The notes beneath the pieces were generated by a model. It had not been told where the DNA came from. It did not search any database and saw only the letters and a program-made list of their open reading frames with translations. 64,000 nucleotides of DNA from positions 140,753,052 to 140,817,051 of the forward strand of contig CM041083.1 of assembly GCA_023079485.1 (NCBI GenBank). Reading direction: 5' to 3'. Source of the DNA: Archilochus colubris (taxonomy: Eukaryota; Chordata; Aves; Apodiformes; Trochilidae). Of the stretch, positions 1 through 11,774 are shown piece by piece. Each line of letters begins with the position of its first letter. The stretch's first letter is position 1. Both the position numbers and the translations under genes were made by a program.

Positions 1-174
1 GATTGATGGAGTAGCAGTATTAAACACCAGCCAGGCAGGCTGGCAGCAAAGTCTTGTGGCTTTTTTTTTTTTTTAAATTGGTTGGAAACAGAAGTGCTGA
101 GATACTAACAGGCTGGCTCCTGTTCTTACTTCTGCTGTCAGAGTGGTTCCAAAGAATGTTTATCAATATGGTGA

Positions 175-262
175 TAGGTGCTTTATAAATATAAATATAA
201 ATATGAAAACTGCATATATATACACATATATATACCTATACATACATATATATATATATAAA
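175..262. repeat. AT/ATAC simple repeat
   Basis: Imperfect (AT)n and (ATAC)n, preceded by a tandem ataaatata run. Low complexity. It directly abuts dispersed repeat copy A. Confidence 0.9.
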
Positions 263-275
263 CTGCTGACAACTG

Positions 276-397
276 CATGGAGGTCTCCTCCTCTGCAGTG
301 GGACTGGGCATACTTAGCACCCTCTAGGGTGTGTCTTGCCACAGCACATTGGGACAGTCTGCTATTGCTTTAGGTAAACAACCATCCTGTTTCCTTC
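276..397 (+). repeat. Dispersed direct repeat A (partner at 3305-3426)
   Basis: This 122-bp segment aligns without gaps to 3305-3426, with 11 differences counted by eye (about 91% identity). The final ~50 bp, starting gtcttgccacagcacattgg, differ at only one position. Flanks are unrelated on both sides. It does not match CR1, and I do not recognise the family. It could be a piece of an unannotated interspersed repeat or a segmental duplication. Confidence 0.85.
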
Positions 398-2641
398 TTG
401 ACCCAGCAGAAGTGACTGGGGACAGTCGAATTTATATTATATTTAAGAGTAGAGGTCAAATTTTTCTTACACTTGAGCTGTTTTGCCTGGCAAACTAGTT
501 GGCTTGTCCTGAAATGTTAACAGTGATTTTGGAGTCAGGTGTAAAGATCACCCTCTGGCTAATGTGAGAGCTGCCTTTATGCCAGACTTGCCCATATCAG
601 TGGTGGAAGTAGTGTTTCCATCCTTTCCAGCAGGGTGTATGGTGGGATGAAACCATTTGAATGCTGAAGGGACAGATTTGCAGCATAAACCACAAATTGA
701 AACAAACCAACATGCTGCACTCTGTCCTGGTAACCTCTGGTTGTTCCTTCATGACATTGCTGCTTTCTTTCCACTTCCTTTGTGCTGATTTTGTTTTTAA
801 ACCCATACAAGTTAAGTGTGTTCCTATACATACTACATCCCTTCTTAAATAAACCTCGCCACTTTTTTAAAGTCACATTTTAAACATGGAGCTGTTAAGC
901 TGACTTTGGTGAGGTTAGCAAGGACAATCAGATGTGTTAAGAAATAACAAACATCTTCACTGTTACAGCTTTATTGCAGCTTTTGGGCTTTGTCTCTTGG
1001 TTTGTTTCTGGTTTTTGAAATTCAAGTTCCAGCTAAGGCATCAGAAAACCATTCTGAAGGAGGTTTATGAAATTTGTAAAAGCAAAGGAAAACTTGAAAA
1101 CATGAATCTGAAACTGCAAAGCAAATAAAACAATTCACAATGCAGATTTCAGTTTTACAGCTTTTAATGCAGCAATAGAAGTGCAATGTTTTTGAAGGCC
1201 TGATTAATGTTTTAAACTGCAGATAACATGGTTTCAACTCATTATTCTCTCTTAAACTCAGGACCTGGAAATCCAGGTGAATAGTTTTCTCCTGAAATCA
1301 TAAAAATTCCATGTTAAAAAAAAGAAAAAAACCTAATACTTGAATACTTTCGGACTGCTAAAGTAATATTCCTTTTACTGTGGTAAATATAAAGAAATAA
1401 TAAAATGAATACACTCATACTTGATGTTTATCCAGTTAATAAGGGGTGGTGGCAAATACCAGATTACTCATTCCTAACTTGGACAAACCCTGATTGTGTC
1501 TATATTCATATTTTTTTCCATGGCAACCAACATGGATTATTGAGTTGCAACCATTTTGCTGGGCTCCATGTGTTTCTACTGACCCTTAGGAGACCAGTTT
1601 TGGTGTTAAATACTGCCAGACAATGAATATAACCATTTTTTTCACTTTACTGAAGGAATATATGGCTTTACTTCTTCCTTGCATCAGCTATGGCTCTTTT
1701 GATGAAAAGATTCAACTCATTAACCCACCAGAAAACTATTCTCTTTCTTGATTGAAAAAGAAAGAAAGGAAAGTTTTCCTATGTGATATTTATCTTGGAG
1801 CTAACTTTTTTCAGGGTTTAAAGAGCACAACTGTAGGTGTAAGGCAAACAGAACAGTAGATGAATGTAAGAAGGGTAAAAGAGGGAGAGTTACCTCTTGT
1901 TTCCCGTGGTAGAGTTGATACTAAAGTAATTTTTAAAACTTAAAAATGAGTTTTCTTTCGGCATAGTTTTATTATAAGGCTGGGTTTACAATAGTAGAAA
2001 TGGAATCAGATTTTGACCGTCAGATAAATATTTCATGAACTCTTAACACTCCTTTTTACAGTGGTATGTTTGCTCTTTTTTTCCTTTTTTTAATTTTTTT
2101 TCCTTTACCCAAGTATCTAACTTGTAATTATATCAGTGTTTCAGTAGCAAAGTATTTTAGCTTTGAAGCCAGGGATTTGAAGAGAGTAACATTTGTACCT
2201 AATTATAAGGCAAGTGGCATTTGGTCAAACATTTTAAGTTATTATAATTCCAATCTGAAGCTTTTAAAGAAGAAAAGGAAACAGTTTTGTTTGGTTCAAT
2301 GATATAACTTGGGAAGGGTTGCTGGACCCTTACAGAGTGCCCTGATGATCCAGCCTGGAACTGTATAAAACGAAGTTGACTTCAGACATAAGGGCTTAGG
2401 ACATTTTCATTAAAAGTACATTTGCAATTAAAACCAAGCTGACATTATCTTTCTGGTAGTGAGCAAAGCTTTAGTTCATTAAATTACTTCTTGCCTCTGG
2501 TTTAAAGAGTGCAACACCTTTCCTTTAGAAATGGGCTACTCTTGGAGGAACAGTTGGTGTGTGCTTGCCAAATGTGCTCTAATAAAGGTGCACAACAAAG
2601 GCTGAGTCTGTCTGTCCTGGCACTCTCCTGTCCTGCTCTTG

Positions 2642-3233
2642 GCCTGTATCAGGAACAGCGTGGCCAGCAGGTCCAGGGAAGGGATTCTGCCCCTGTACTC
2701 AGTGCTGGTGAGGCCACAGCTTGAGTTCTGTGTCCAGTTCTGGGCCCCTCAGTTCAGGAAGGAGATCGAGGTGCTGGAGCAGGTCCAGAGAAGAGCAAGG
2801 AGGCTGTGAAGGGATCCAGCACAAGTCCTGTGAGGAAGGGCTGAGGGAGCTGGGGGTGTTCAGCCTGGAGAAGAGGAGGCTCAGGGGAGACCTCATCACT
2901 CTCTACAACTCCCTGAAAGGAGGGGGTAGCCGGGGGGGGGTTGGTCTCTTCTCCCCAGTAGCTCCCAGTAAGACAAGAGGGCATGGACTTAAGCTCCGCC
3001 AGGGGAGGTTTAGGTTAGATATTATGAAAAAATTCTTGACAGAGAGGGTGATCAGACATTGGAATGGGCTGCCCAGGGAAGTAGTGGATTCTCCGTCCCT
3101 GGAGATATTTAAAAAGAGATTGGATGTGGCACTCAGTGCCATGGTCTGGTAACTGCAGCCGTAGTGGATCCAGGGTTGGACTTGATGATTTCTGAGGTCC
3201 CTTCCAACCCAGCTGATTCTATTCTATGATTCT
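2642..3233 (+). repeat. CR1 LINE copy 1, 5'-truncated
   Basis: This ~590-bp fragment begins gcctgtatcaggaacagcg and ends gattctattctatgattct, the avian CR1 3' terminus. It carries the degenerate C-terminus of the CR1 ORF2 reverse-transcriptase protein; recognisable pieces are [18 protein letters not shown] and [19 protein letters not shown]. An internal frameshift separates the upstream part, and a G8 run lies near 2933-2940. The element is dead and not mobile. Confidence 0.95.
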
Positions 3234-3304
3234 CCCATCCTGTCTGGTGGCTTGAGATGACCTCCATCCAGCCAGAGAACCCTGTGGCTGACAATGATGT
3301 TTGT

Positions 3305-3426
3305 CATGGAGGTTTCCTCCTCTGCACTGACACTGGGCACACTTAACACCCTCTAGAACATGTCTTGCCACAGCACATTGGGACAGTCTGCTATTGCTTT
3401 GGGTAAACAACCATCCTGTTTCCTTC
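3305..3426 (+). repeat. Dispersed direct repeat B (partner at 276-397)
   Basis: This is the second copy of the 122-bp repeat, in the same orientation, 3029 bp from copy A and 71 bp after the end of CR1 copy 1. Similarity may extend weakly upstream (ctgacaa occurs before both). One minus-strand frame stays open through this copy but is broken by a stop in copy A, so there is no support for coding. Confidence 0.85.
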
Positions 3427-4833
3427 CAGGCATTTGGATATGGTGATGCTTTTCTCTACAGTGTGGTCCCTTTGGGGATCCTTCCCTGGGAAGTTGTGAA
3501 TTTTCTGGAGCCAGGAGTTTGCAGTTGAATGGCAGAGTGACTGAAGTACTGGAGCTATTATTGCTACTCTCAGTTCAGTAGTGTGAAACCGGTGTCTTGT
3601 ATTTCAGAGTACTGTGCTTCAGAAAAGGTTTTAATTCATTCATAGTTGAAACATTATTCACTGATCTGTATTGCAAATGCAAAAGGAGACGGTGTCTTAG
3701 AAAGCATTTCCAGGTTCTAGGAAGTAAATAGTGCTTGCTGGGATGTCTGCTTGAAAAGCTGGCAGCCGCCAAAATGATTGCAGATGAAGTTCTACTTCAG
3801 GTAGAGGAAGAGTTGATATTTGTTCAATGCCTGTTTTTGACTGATACCTCTGCTGGAAGAACTACTGCTACCCTGCTTGGCTGTGCTATGATCAGCTTGT
3901 GATTTTAATGCACATCTTCATTTGAAGAAGTGTAATTAAACATAAATAATAGAGGATGTACATTTTGATGTCTTTCTCTCTTGAACTGTGGATCAATGAT
4001 GGTCTGAAAGAGTGGTAGATTGTAACATGCAGAGAGCTGATGCATTACATGGTGCTATTTCTCCTCATTTCAAGCTGCTAAATCCCATTAAAAGGGAAAC
4101 TAGAAAGAAATTGCTTGTATTTTTAGTACTTTTTCTCTGTGAATGCAATTACCGTGACTGACACATAAATTGCATAAAATCATGAAGAGGTAAAGAAGGA
4201 AGTGGTCCCTGTCACTGTGCTGGGAAAGTTGGTTCATTGAGATCTCTTCCTCATGGCAAGTTGCTGAGAGGCATCAGAGAGCTTCTGAAGATTTTCCAAA
4301 CCCTTCATTCCTAAGTATTTACAGTTCACCAAAATAAGTGCTCACTGGGAAGACTTTGAGGTGAAAATTGTCACGTGGGGAAAAAAACCCTAATCTGAAT
4401 CAGATCAATTAGTTATGCTTAAGTTGCTCTTCTAAAATTCTTTTTACCGGTAAAGCTGCTTCTTTACTAGTTTTTATGAATTCAAAAGAGTTTTATTGGT
4501 ATTTATAAGGGAAGTGTCTTTTATGACATTTTGCTTTTTGCTTTTTTCACTTTACTGAAGACACTGTGTGTTTGATATGTGCACTCCTTAAATCCCTGGT
4601 ATCCTCTACTGTACGAGTCCTTCAACCTGCTTCTCCTGGGAAGCTCAGACTGGAAATCCATCTGTAATTTTTGCTGAGTTTAGCTGCATAATTGAAAAGG
4701 TTACCGTGCTCACAAGTCCAGCCTTTTCTGATACTAAAAATTATCACCTGCATAGGAACAACATTATATTAACTTAGACAACAGAAATCAAAGTATGTTG
4801 ATGCAGGGTGGCAATCAGTTTAGGTGGCAATCA

Positions 4834-5063
4834 ATCTAGGTTAGATATTAGAAAGAATTTCTTCACGGAGAGGGTGATTAGGCTGTGGAATGGACTGCCC
4901 GGGGAGGTGGTAGATTCTCCGTCCCTGGAGACATTTAAAAAAAGACTGGATGTGGCACTCAGTGCCATGGTCTAGCAACTGCTCCGGTGGGTCAAGGGTT
5001 GGACTAGATGATCTCTGAGGTCCCTTCCAACCCGGCTAATTCTATGATTCTATGATTCTATGA
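4834..5063 (+). repeat. CR1 LINE copy 2, short 3' fragment
   Basis: Only the last ~230 bp are present, starting around ggttagatattagaaag and ending in three tandem attctatg-type units, the most complete 3' tail of the five copies. It differs from the others in several diagnostic spots (ggctgtggaatggactgcccgg and the ctccggtgggtcaagg segment), suggesting another CR1 subfamily or age. Confidence 0.93.
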
Positions 5064-8000
5064 ATCACAAAATGGGCTCACAACCCCCTGTTTTGCTGGC
5101 CCACCATGCCAGGAAAGGGGTGGCTTCCAGAATAAGGGCAAAGCAGAAGGCTGAGAAGAGCAAAATTTCCAAATGCTGCAGTTATCCAAGAGGGAGTAAG
5201 AGCCCTTTGCTACTTCCTAAATTGCTTTCACAGGAGACTACTGGAATAATTTTATTTCTGGAACTCTGTCTTGATCCAGAGCTTGCTTGTTCTTTCCCTT
5301 TCTGTGGTGGACACGTTCTATTTCTTTTTCCTTCCTCTTACTCTTCACATCTTCATATTTCAGTTGCTTTTCTCTTCTTCTGTCCTGTTTAGATGTTCTA
5401 TTTTTAAATTGCCCTTCCTGCCACAAAAGAGAGATAATGATATAAATGTACGTAAAATAAAGAACCTATTGCTGCCTTGATTCTGGAAAAAAGTGTTTTC
5501 TACTGACTACTTCTTACAGGTGTTATAGTGCCCATTAATTATGGAGCACAGACTTAAGAATTGGTGTGGGGAAGGCTGCAGGATGTAGTTAGTTTTCTAT
5601 GAGAATTTGTTTCTGCATTTACAAAAATCTGTCAAAAGCAAAAGTTGTTGAACATGTAAATACCTAAAAACTATCTTACAGCTATATTTTTGATAGTTTC
5701 TGATTATGGAGCAACTGGCTTTACAACCTTACTATTTTTAATATAATTCTTTAGTTTGCAACGATACTTCCACAGTAATTAAAGCTGCATAATATTTTCC
5801 ATTGTAGAAGCCTCTCTGTTGCTTATTTCTTTGTCAGCTATTAACTCTTTGGGGTGAAGCTTTCTATACTTGCTTTCTGCCTCAGACTGAATAGTTTGAG
5901 AGAGCTTTATTAAAAATTATATTGCTGTATTCAACAGTGGTCTCCAGACAGAAGTTGGTGGGAGATTCTGCTTCTTATTTACAATGCCCCAGTTTCAGTT
6001 GCTTTCTCTTTCAAGTGCTTTGCCCCTTCTAAGCAAATACTCTGGAATTAGAACTGGGACCAAAAGTTTGGCAAAAGGATGGTACTAGGTAAAACAAATA
6101 CTACTTACTGACATCTAAAGACTTGGATAGATTTTGATGATCTAAACCTTTGAAAATCTTTTTACATGATCAGACACTACAGACTTGAAAAAGATTTATT
6201 ACAATGGCCTAGGGCTGGAGGTTGTAGGTAAGGTAGTGAATATAGTGGTGGCACCCATATATATATTGAGTAAGTCTGGCATGACAGGGGACATGCCTCC
6301 CAAATTGAGACACCTGACCATGGAGACCCAGCAGTCCAAGGTGAGAGGGAGGGTGGGAAAGGCAGAGCTGATGCCAACCCTCTGCCTGGTGGGCAGTGCT
6401 GCAACTATCTTCTCTTTTTTGGGGTAAGACAGTTGGGAGCCTGTGAGTTAGTGGGCTCAAAGCCAAGGAGTTTGGACATGGAAAGACTAGATACAGTCCA
6501 TTTTCTTTCTCTAGGAAAGCTTGCTAATACCTCATATAGCTGTGGGTTTTTTTTGTTTTGTTTGGTTTGTTTTCTTTACCTCATGAAAACAAGAAGCTGG
6601 TTACTTCACACAGAATGACCAGTATAGATTTGAAGTCCTTGATATCAATGCATTTACCTGCTTGGTCACTTTAAATCTTGCTCCTGTGTTTGGCTGTTTC
6701 TCTCAGGGAACTGGTGAGCCATTTCTTTTCTTTTCTTTTTTTTTTTTTTTAATTGATGTTTTTGAGATTTATTTCTGAAGGCAGCATCTCTCCATGATGA
6801 GCAACCTGATTGCAGAAACTACAGCACTTACAAATCACCTAATAAAGCTTGAGGAGAGCTGTGGGATTCATTTGGTAAGTGACTGTAAAAATGAAAGGCT
6901 GTTAATTGTGTGGCTGGCTGCCTGTGCAGTTAATCACCAGCACAAAAGGGCACCAATCTGCGCTCTATGGGCAGTTCTGATCCAGAAATAATTGGGAAGG
7001 AAAGAACAGAAGCCCAGGGCTATCTTTCAGCTCCGTGAACACCGCCCACTAGGATATCTCTCAATGTTGGCCATGGATTTGTCAGCTCAGTGCTGATCCT
7101 CGTGCCATTGCTGAACTTGATACTGAGGCTGGGAGTTTGTAAGATGTGTCTAAGAAAGGAATTTTTGTTTTTCTCATTTTTAACTAAAGAAGAAAGCCAT
7201 AAAAGCAGAATTGAACTCGTCATGTTTGCTTATGATCCCATGCTTGGGAACCCAGAATGGGAAATACTTGTCAATTTTGTGTTAGAGCAAATTTGCTTGA
7301 GGTTTTATACCTCTTCTAAAGTGATTTGTTCCTCCTTGGTCTGCATTAAGTAGCCCTTGCAATCCAATCCTTCTGCCCCTCTTAAGAGGATGGTCTTTGG
7401 TATCTTCTGAAGGCAGCCCTGCCTATACAGAGGTTTGGCACATTTTATAGGAGGAAAAATGGTGGTTTTATCTTGGATTAATGCCAACCTTTCAGTCTTG
7501 GAATTGTCTTAGTGCAATGCTGTAGGTGAGGGCATGACTGGTATCTGAGATGCCTCACAGTCAATTTCAGTTACTTTGTTTTATGCTTTTATTTTGTGTA
7601 CAAACTAGATATAAGAAGTTGGAAAACATGCAGGTAAGGGAGATAAGTGTAGTGCCTCGGATGCCCTGGAAACCTTTTTGCATTTCTTACACTGTCGTTT
7701 CCCAGAGAGTTGAGCTGATCTCATAATTGTCTCCCACCAGAAAAAATGAAGGACTTGCTCTTTTCCTTCCCCTGCTCATCTCCCCACTCCTCCCTGCTGT
7801 GTGGTCTTTTCCATCCCTTGCACCAGCCCTGGAATTCATCACTTTGCAGAACGTGGCAGAAAAAACTATCCAGGTTTGTTTGGTTTTGTTGGGTTAGTTT
7901 TCCGCTGCTGCCTCGAGTTTAATTAGCTAATGAAGAGGTTTGATGGAAACCAGAGCTGATCCAAAGAAAATAACAAAAGCTTGCATCTTGCATGAAGAAG

Positions 8001-10583
8001 GGGAGAGAGGGAATGAAAAGGGGGAGGATGGTCTCCATATCTTGTGGAATCACACCTTCATCAGTGAAGTTAAGTAATGCTTGTCAAGGCCTGCACTGAT
8101 CTGGGTATCATCCACTTGTGTCAAGCCATAAGTGCTGTTATATCAATTTGCACGATGTGGACTTGACCAACTCTGTTGATAAATAATTTCTGTCTTTTAC
8201 ACCAAGAAATGGTGTAAATGTCAGGATATTTGTGATGGTGGTGTGTAGTGAGTTCTGCCTAGGTCATGTGCACCTGAGCTGCATTTGCTGTCTGCAGACC
8301 CTTCAGGGCCTGATGACTCTGTCATGAAGCAGTCTGTAAATGAATGACAAGAGGTAACAGCCACCACCTCAGCCGTACAAATCATTCCCTTCACTTCAAA
8401 ATCCTGTCCTTGCCATCGACTGTTTTACTGTGGCCTATTCAGGGTGTGAATTTCCTCCTGAATCAAAAATAAGCAAGGTAGTTCTCCCTAATGATAAATC
8501 ACTGAGGCACATTTTGCTTAGTCTCCTTTGAGCAGTGAATTATATTTTGATTTCTGCCTGTTTCCTGCTCCAATTTTCTTTTTAATTTTAATTCTATTTT
8601 TGCTCTGTTTTTATTTCATCTCTATGCTTTGGATCTCCCTTTTTCCGCTGGTGTCTGTAGGAACAACTGGCAAAGTCAGCAGCAATGACTCATTCAGCAG
8701 GAACAACAGCTTTGCTGAGACATAATAGGTTTGCTTCATTTATTTCCCTTAAAGTAGGGCAATGTTCTCTCTCTCTCTCTTTTTTTTTTCCTGCCTTTTT
8801 TTTTTTTTTTATTCCCTCAGTTATTAAACTGAAAAACTAATTTAAAGCCATATTCTCTTCCACAGAGTGTAGGAGGAAAATGACCTGGTATTGGATTTCC
8901 TGTGACAGGGCAAGCAAATGTCTTTCTAAAGTGTTGATTATACCTTGGGCTGCATTTTAAAATACATCTCCTCACAGAGCAGTTTATCCTTAGCTATGTT
9001 TGTCACTGGGAAGGTAACTTGATAACTACATGGAAATAGTGCTGCTGATATTACCTTTTGGCCTTACAGAAATTTTTTGTTGTTGATTTTTCCCTTTGTT
9101 CTCATGATGCAGGACATCTCCAGCAGCAGACAGTTGTCTCTTCTGATGACAGAAAGTCAGTCTTCCTCCAGCTTTACATACAGAAGGGGTAAAGAGATGC
9201 CTCCATTTATACAAGGCCACAGCAAGCAGCACTGATGTACAATGGATACCTAACAGGGTGTTCAAACGTGCTGTCCCCTTCTCTACGCAGAGTGTGACAG
9301 ACACTGATCAGGTAAAGCTCTGGGTTAGTGTTGGGCAGACCCTTTGTTTCACCATTTTAATGGTGACAGTATGAGAGAAAGCCTCTGTAGTGCTGTGAAC
9401 TCAACCCTGAAACACTTTCCAGCAACCACAGCAGCAGCCTGTGTGATTAGCAAATGCATTTCACCAGTATAAACAGAATTTCCATAAATATTTGTCAATG
9501 GATTTTCCAGGGTCATCATTTGTGTCTCTGGCAGCCTTTACAGACTCTCATGAAAATCTAGGATTGTTGTGGTGAGCACTGTACAAAGACACAATAAACT
9601 CATCCAAGCCCCTCTGAAGTCAACGAGAGTATTTGCATTATCCTCAGTGGGCTTTGGATCATATGTTAATTTTTCCATTTACTACAATGAGGTTTGGATT
9701 GGATTGGGTCCAGTTGTGGGCCATTTTTGTCCTGGGGGGGTTGGAGGCTACTGTAAGAAGAGATGCAACAACTGGGTGTATGTATGAGAGAGATGTATGA
9801 GGCAGTGTAAGCTAGTTCTCTTAATCCTTAACATTATTTTAAGCGTCTTTAAATTTGATTTTTAAATGAAAGATTAATAATGTCAGCCTCTGAATTTAAC
9901 TGTGTCAAAAGTGGGATGAACACTGCAAGGCTCTAGTGGAGGAGGAAGACTCCTGGGTCATTTTCCTATTAGTAAAAAACAGTACCAGTTTGATTTTCAA
10001 AGAATACCAATGTATGATAAAAGTGTGCTGACTGGGAAGTCTGTGCAGGGATTGGGAAGGAACCTGGTAGAGGTGAAGAGAAGAACTTATTTTCAGGGTT
10101 ACCTGAGTCCCAAAAATGCTGCCTTCAGCAGGGCTGAGTTGGAGGTAAGTGGAGGATGGAGGACAGCAGAGGAAGCACTCTTTTCATAGCAGGACTTCAG
10201 CATCTCGTTCTCAAAAGCCTCTCAAAACAGAATCACTGAAGAAACAGTTTTGTTTTGAGCATATTCACTCTTCTCCTTTCTCCCCCTTTTTCCCCCCATA
10301 TTTGATTCTAGGTACTCCAAAGATCTTGCAAGTATTGTGTAAAATTAATAGGAAATCCACTTATCCTGTTCTGATGGTTTTGAGTGGCTGATGTTACTGG
10401 AGGGAATCGAGTGCATCTGCCTTGTTTGCTGGGGTTTATAACCAAAGCAAGTCAGATGCTGGTCACACTGTTGTATAAAGGTACCCAAAACTGGTGCATT
10501 AAGAAATCTCATCATGCTCTGAATAACCCTGAGGGGAATGATTGAAAGAGAAACTGGGTAATATTGCAACATTAGAGGCTTGG

Positions 10584-10680
10584 TTTTATTTATTTATTGT
10601 TGTTGTTTTGTGTTTGTTTGCTTGTTTGTTTGTTTGGGGTTTTGTTTGGTTTGTTTTGGTTTGGTTTGGTTGTAGGTTTT
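10584..10680 (+). repeat. G/T-rich (TTTG)n low-complexity tract
   Basis: Repeated TTTG/TTTGG units with interruptions and almost no C or A. Several short GG/GGGG runs are present, but they do not satisfy a three-tetrad quadruplex rule. Confidence 0.85.
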
Positions 10681-11702
10681 GTTTTTTTCTTTCTGTAACA
10701 GTTTGGAAAGGAGGAGAATGACAAAGAGAGTAGGACTACAGTCTCACTTCCATGCATCAGGACCTGGAGTTCAAAGGAACATGCCTAAGAGTAGTGGGTT
10801 CCTATTGGGTTTTTGTTGTTGTTGTTATCCTCTGTGGAGGGGGTCAGCTATACAGCGTTTTGTTTTCAAGGGAACTCAGTATTATTGCTGTAGTAATAGG
10901 AACAATGTAACATGAGCAATTGAATCCACATACTAATGTAGCATCATTGTATGGATGAGGGAAAAATGAATGATTTTGCTAGTGAAATGATTCTGAGGTG
11001 CCCGAGGATTATTATGTCACACAGTGAGATAATAAACAATTTAAAGGAAATGAATTCTGAAGTCTTTACGTGGGCTATGCTCCCATTGCCAGAGGGGCAC
11101 TGTGTCAGAAATTAAGTCTTTGACAGGGTTTAGCTGCACATATTTTCTACTGTGCTCAGGTTTGGTTTTTTTGTTTTATTTTTAATTGTTGTTTCCTTTT
11201 AGTGAGCAGGGTTAATTAGTTAACAATTTATTTTCCACTCTCATCTTTTAATAAAAATTTGCCTCTTGGGAGCAGTAGGATTTTGAAGGATAAGTGCCAG
11301 TCAAGGCTACCCATTGTTTTTTTCTTGTGCTTTGAATATGTTAACATCCTATTATTCAGTTCATTGCTCTGTGTCTATCTTGATGATTGTACTGTTCTTG
11401 TTATTTGTGATTTTTTTTTTAATGATTGTGCTGAAGTACCTTTTAGGAGGCTATTTGAACCCTTACTTTAGCACTTTTAATCTGAACCTCTCTGCTTTCA
11501 TCAATAATCATACAGAAAAAAAGTTATTCAATGCTTCTGGGAGTGTGCTATTCACAGATAGTCCTGTCACAACAATCACTGCACCAAGGGGAAAAAAAAG
11601 TCTCTGAAATTGTGACCATCTGGTAGTTTTTTTGCTTTTTTTGAGATGAAACATGAAGGTAAGCACTCTAAGGCTCAGTGAAATAGCCAGCACTATACTT
11701 AC

Positions 11703-11774
11703 AAGTTGCCCATGATGAAAGTGGCTGTATATTGCAGGGAGACCCGTGTCCACTAGTGGTTTTGTTGCCTGGAT
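11703..11774 (-). CDS. CFAP97D2: CFAP97D2, second hemingway-domain exon (partial gene)
   Basis: This is a 72-nt internal exon of 24 codons on the minus strand. Its translation runs IQATKPLVDTGLP and then AIYSHFHHGQL. The K-P-x-V-D-T-x-x-P core is the signature of the CFAP97/hemingway family; the paralogue CFAP97D1 has a closely similar AKPTVDTKPP stretch. The acceptor is aatctctgttgcag before ATC and the donor is CTT followed by gtaagt, a full consensus. The exon starts and ends in phase 0 and joins in frame to the exon at 15777-15904 across a 4002-nt intron, giving HKER-IQATKP. Family members act in motile cilia and sperm flagella. The last residues (HHGQL) depart from the Lys/Leu-rich run usually found here, and no following exon was found, so the gene's intactness is unproven. 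The symbol rests on synteny with RASA3. Confidence 0.78.

Larger units (their letters stand above)
1..2641. other. Non-coding stretch left of CR1 copy 1
   Basis: Apart from the AT repeat and dispersed repeat copy A, this is unique AT-rich sequence. It may be CFAP97D2 intron or sequence downstream of that gene. An X-box-like site with a perfect right half (TTTTCCATGGCAAC) lies at 1514-1527. A plus-strand Lys-rich frame ending in an AATAAA-containing sequence (934-1128) is probably chance. Confidence 0.6.
3427..11702. other. Non-coding stretch, CFAP97D2 intron or downstream sequence
   Basis: Besides CR1 copy 2, this holds T-rich runs (6736-6750, 8781-8811), a G/T-rich (TTTG)n tract (10590-10680), a second tcacgtgggg E-box (4371-4380) and a homeodomain-type cluster around 7918-7934. 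CFAP97D2 exon 3 should lie on the minus strand somewhere here or beyond position 1. The best but unconvincing candidate is 7311-7406. Confidence 0.6.

Noticed and set aside
934..1128. Plus-strand Lys-rich frame ending next to an AATAAA
   Set aside because: It looks coiled-coil-like at its end but has no recognisable homology, and AATAAA is common in AT-rich DNA.
4371..4380. tcacgtgggg, identical to the 10-mer at 16001-16010
   Set aside because: A 10-mer with a common E-box core can recur by chance, and there is no gene start nearby.
5238..5426. Lys/Arg-rich minus-strand frame with an acceptor-like ttttgtggcag
   Set aside because: The composition comes from an A/G-rich stretch, and the sequence does not match the CFAP97 family coil. 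Not enough to call an exon.
7311..7406. Candidate third CFAP97D2 exon on the minus strand (phase 0, acceptor ccttcag, donor gtataa)
   Set aside because: Its translation, with RGAEGLDC and a Y seven residues after the EG, loosely recalls the RG..VDCWNEY stretch of CFAP97D1. However, the donor is weak, the expected coil exon before it is missing and the resemblance is slight. Spliced reads would settle it.
1..11702. CDC16, the next expected neighbour
   Set aside because: No tetratricopeptide-like exon was seen on the minus strand. It probably lies to the left of the window.
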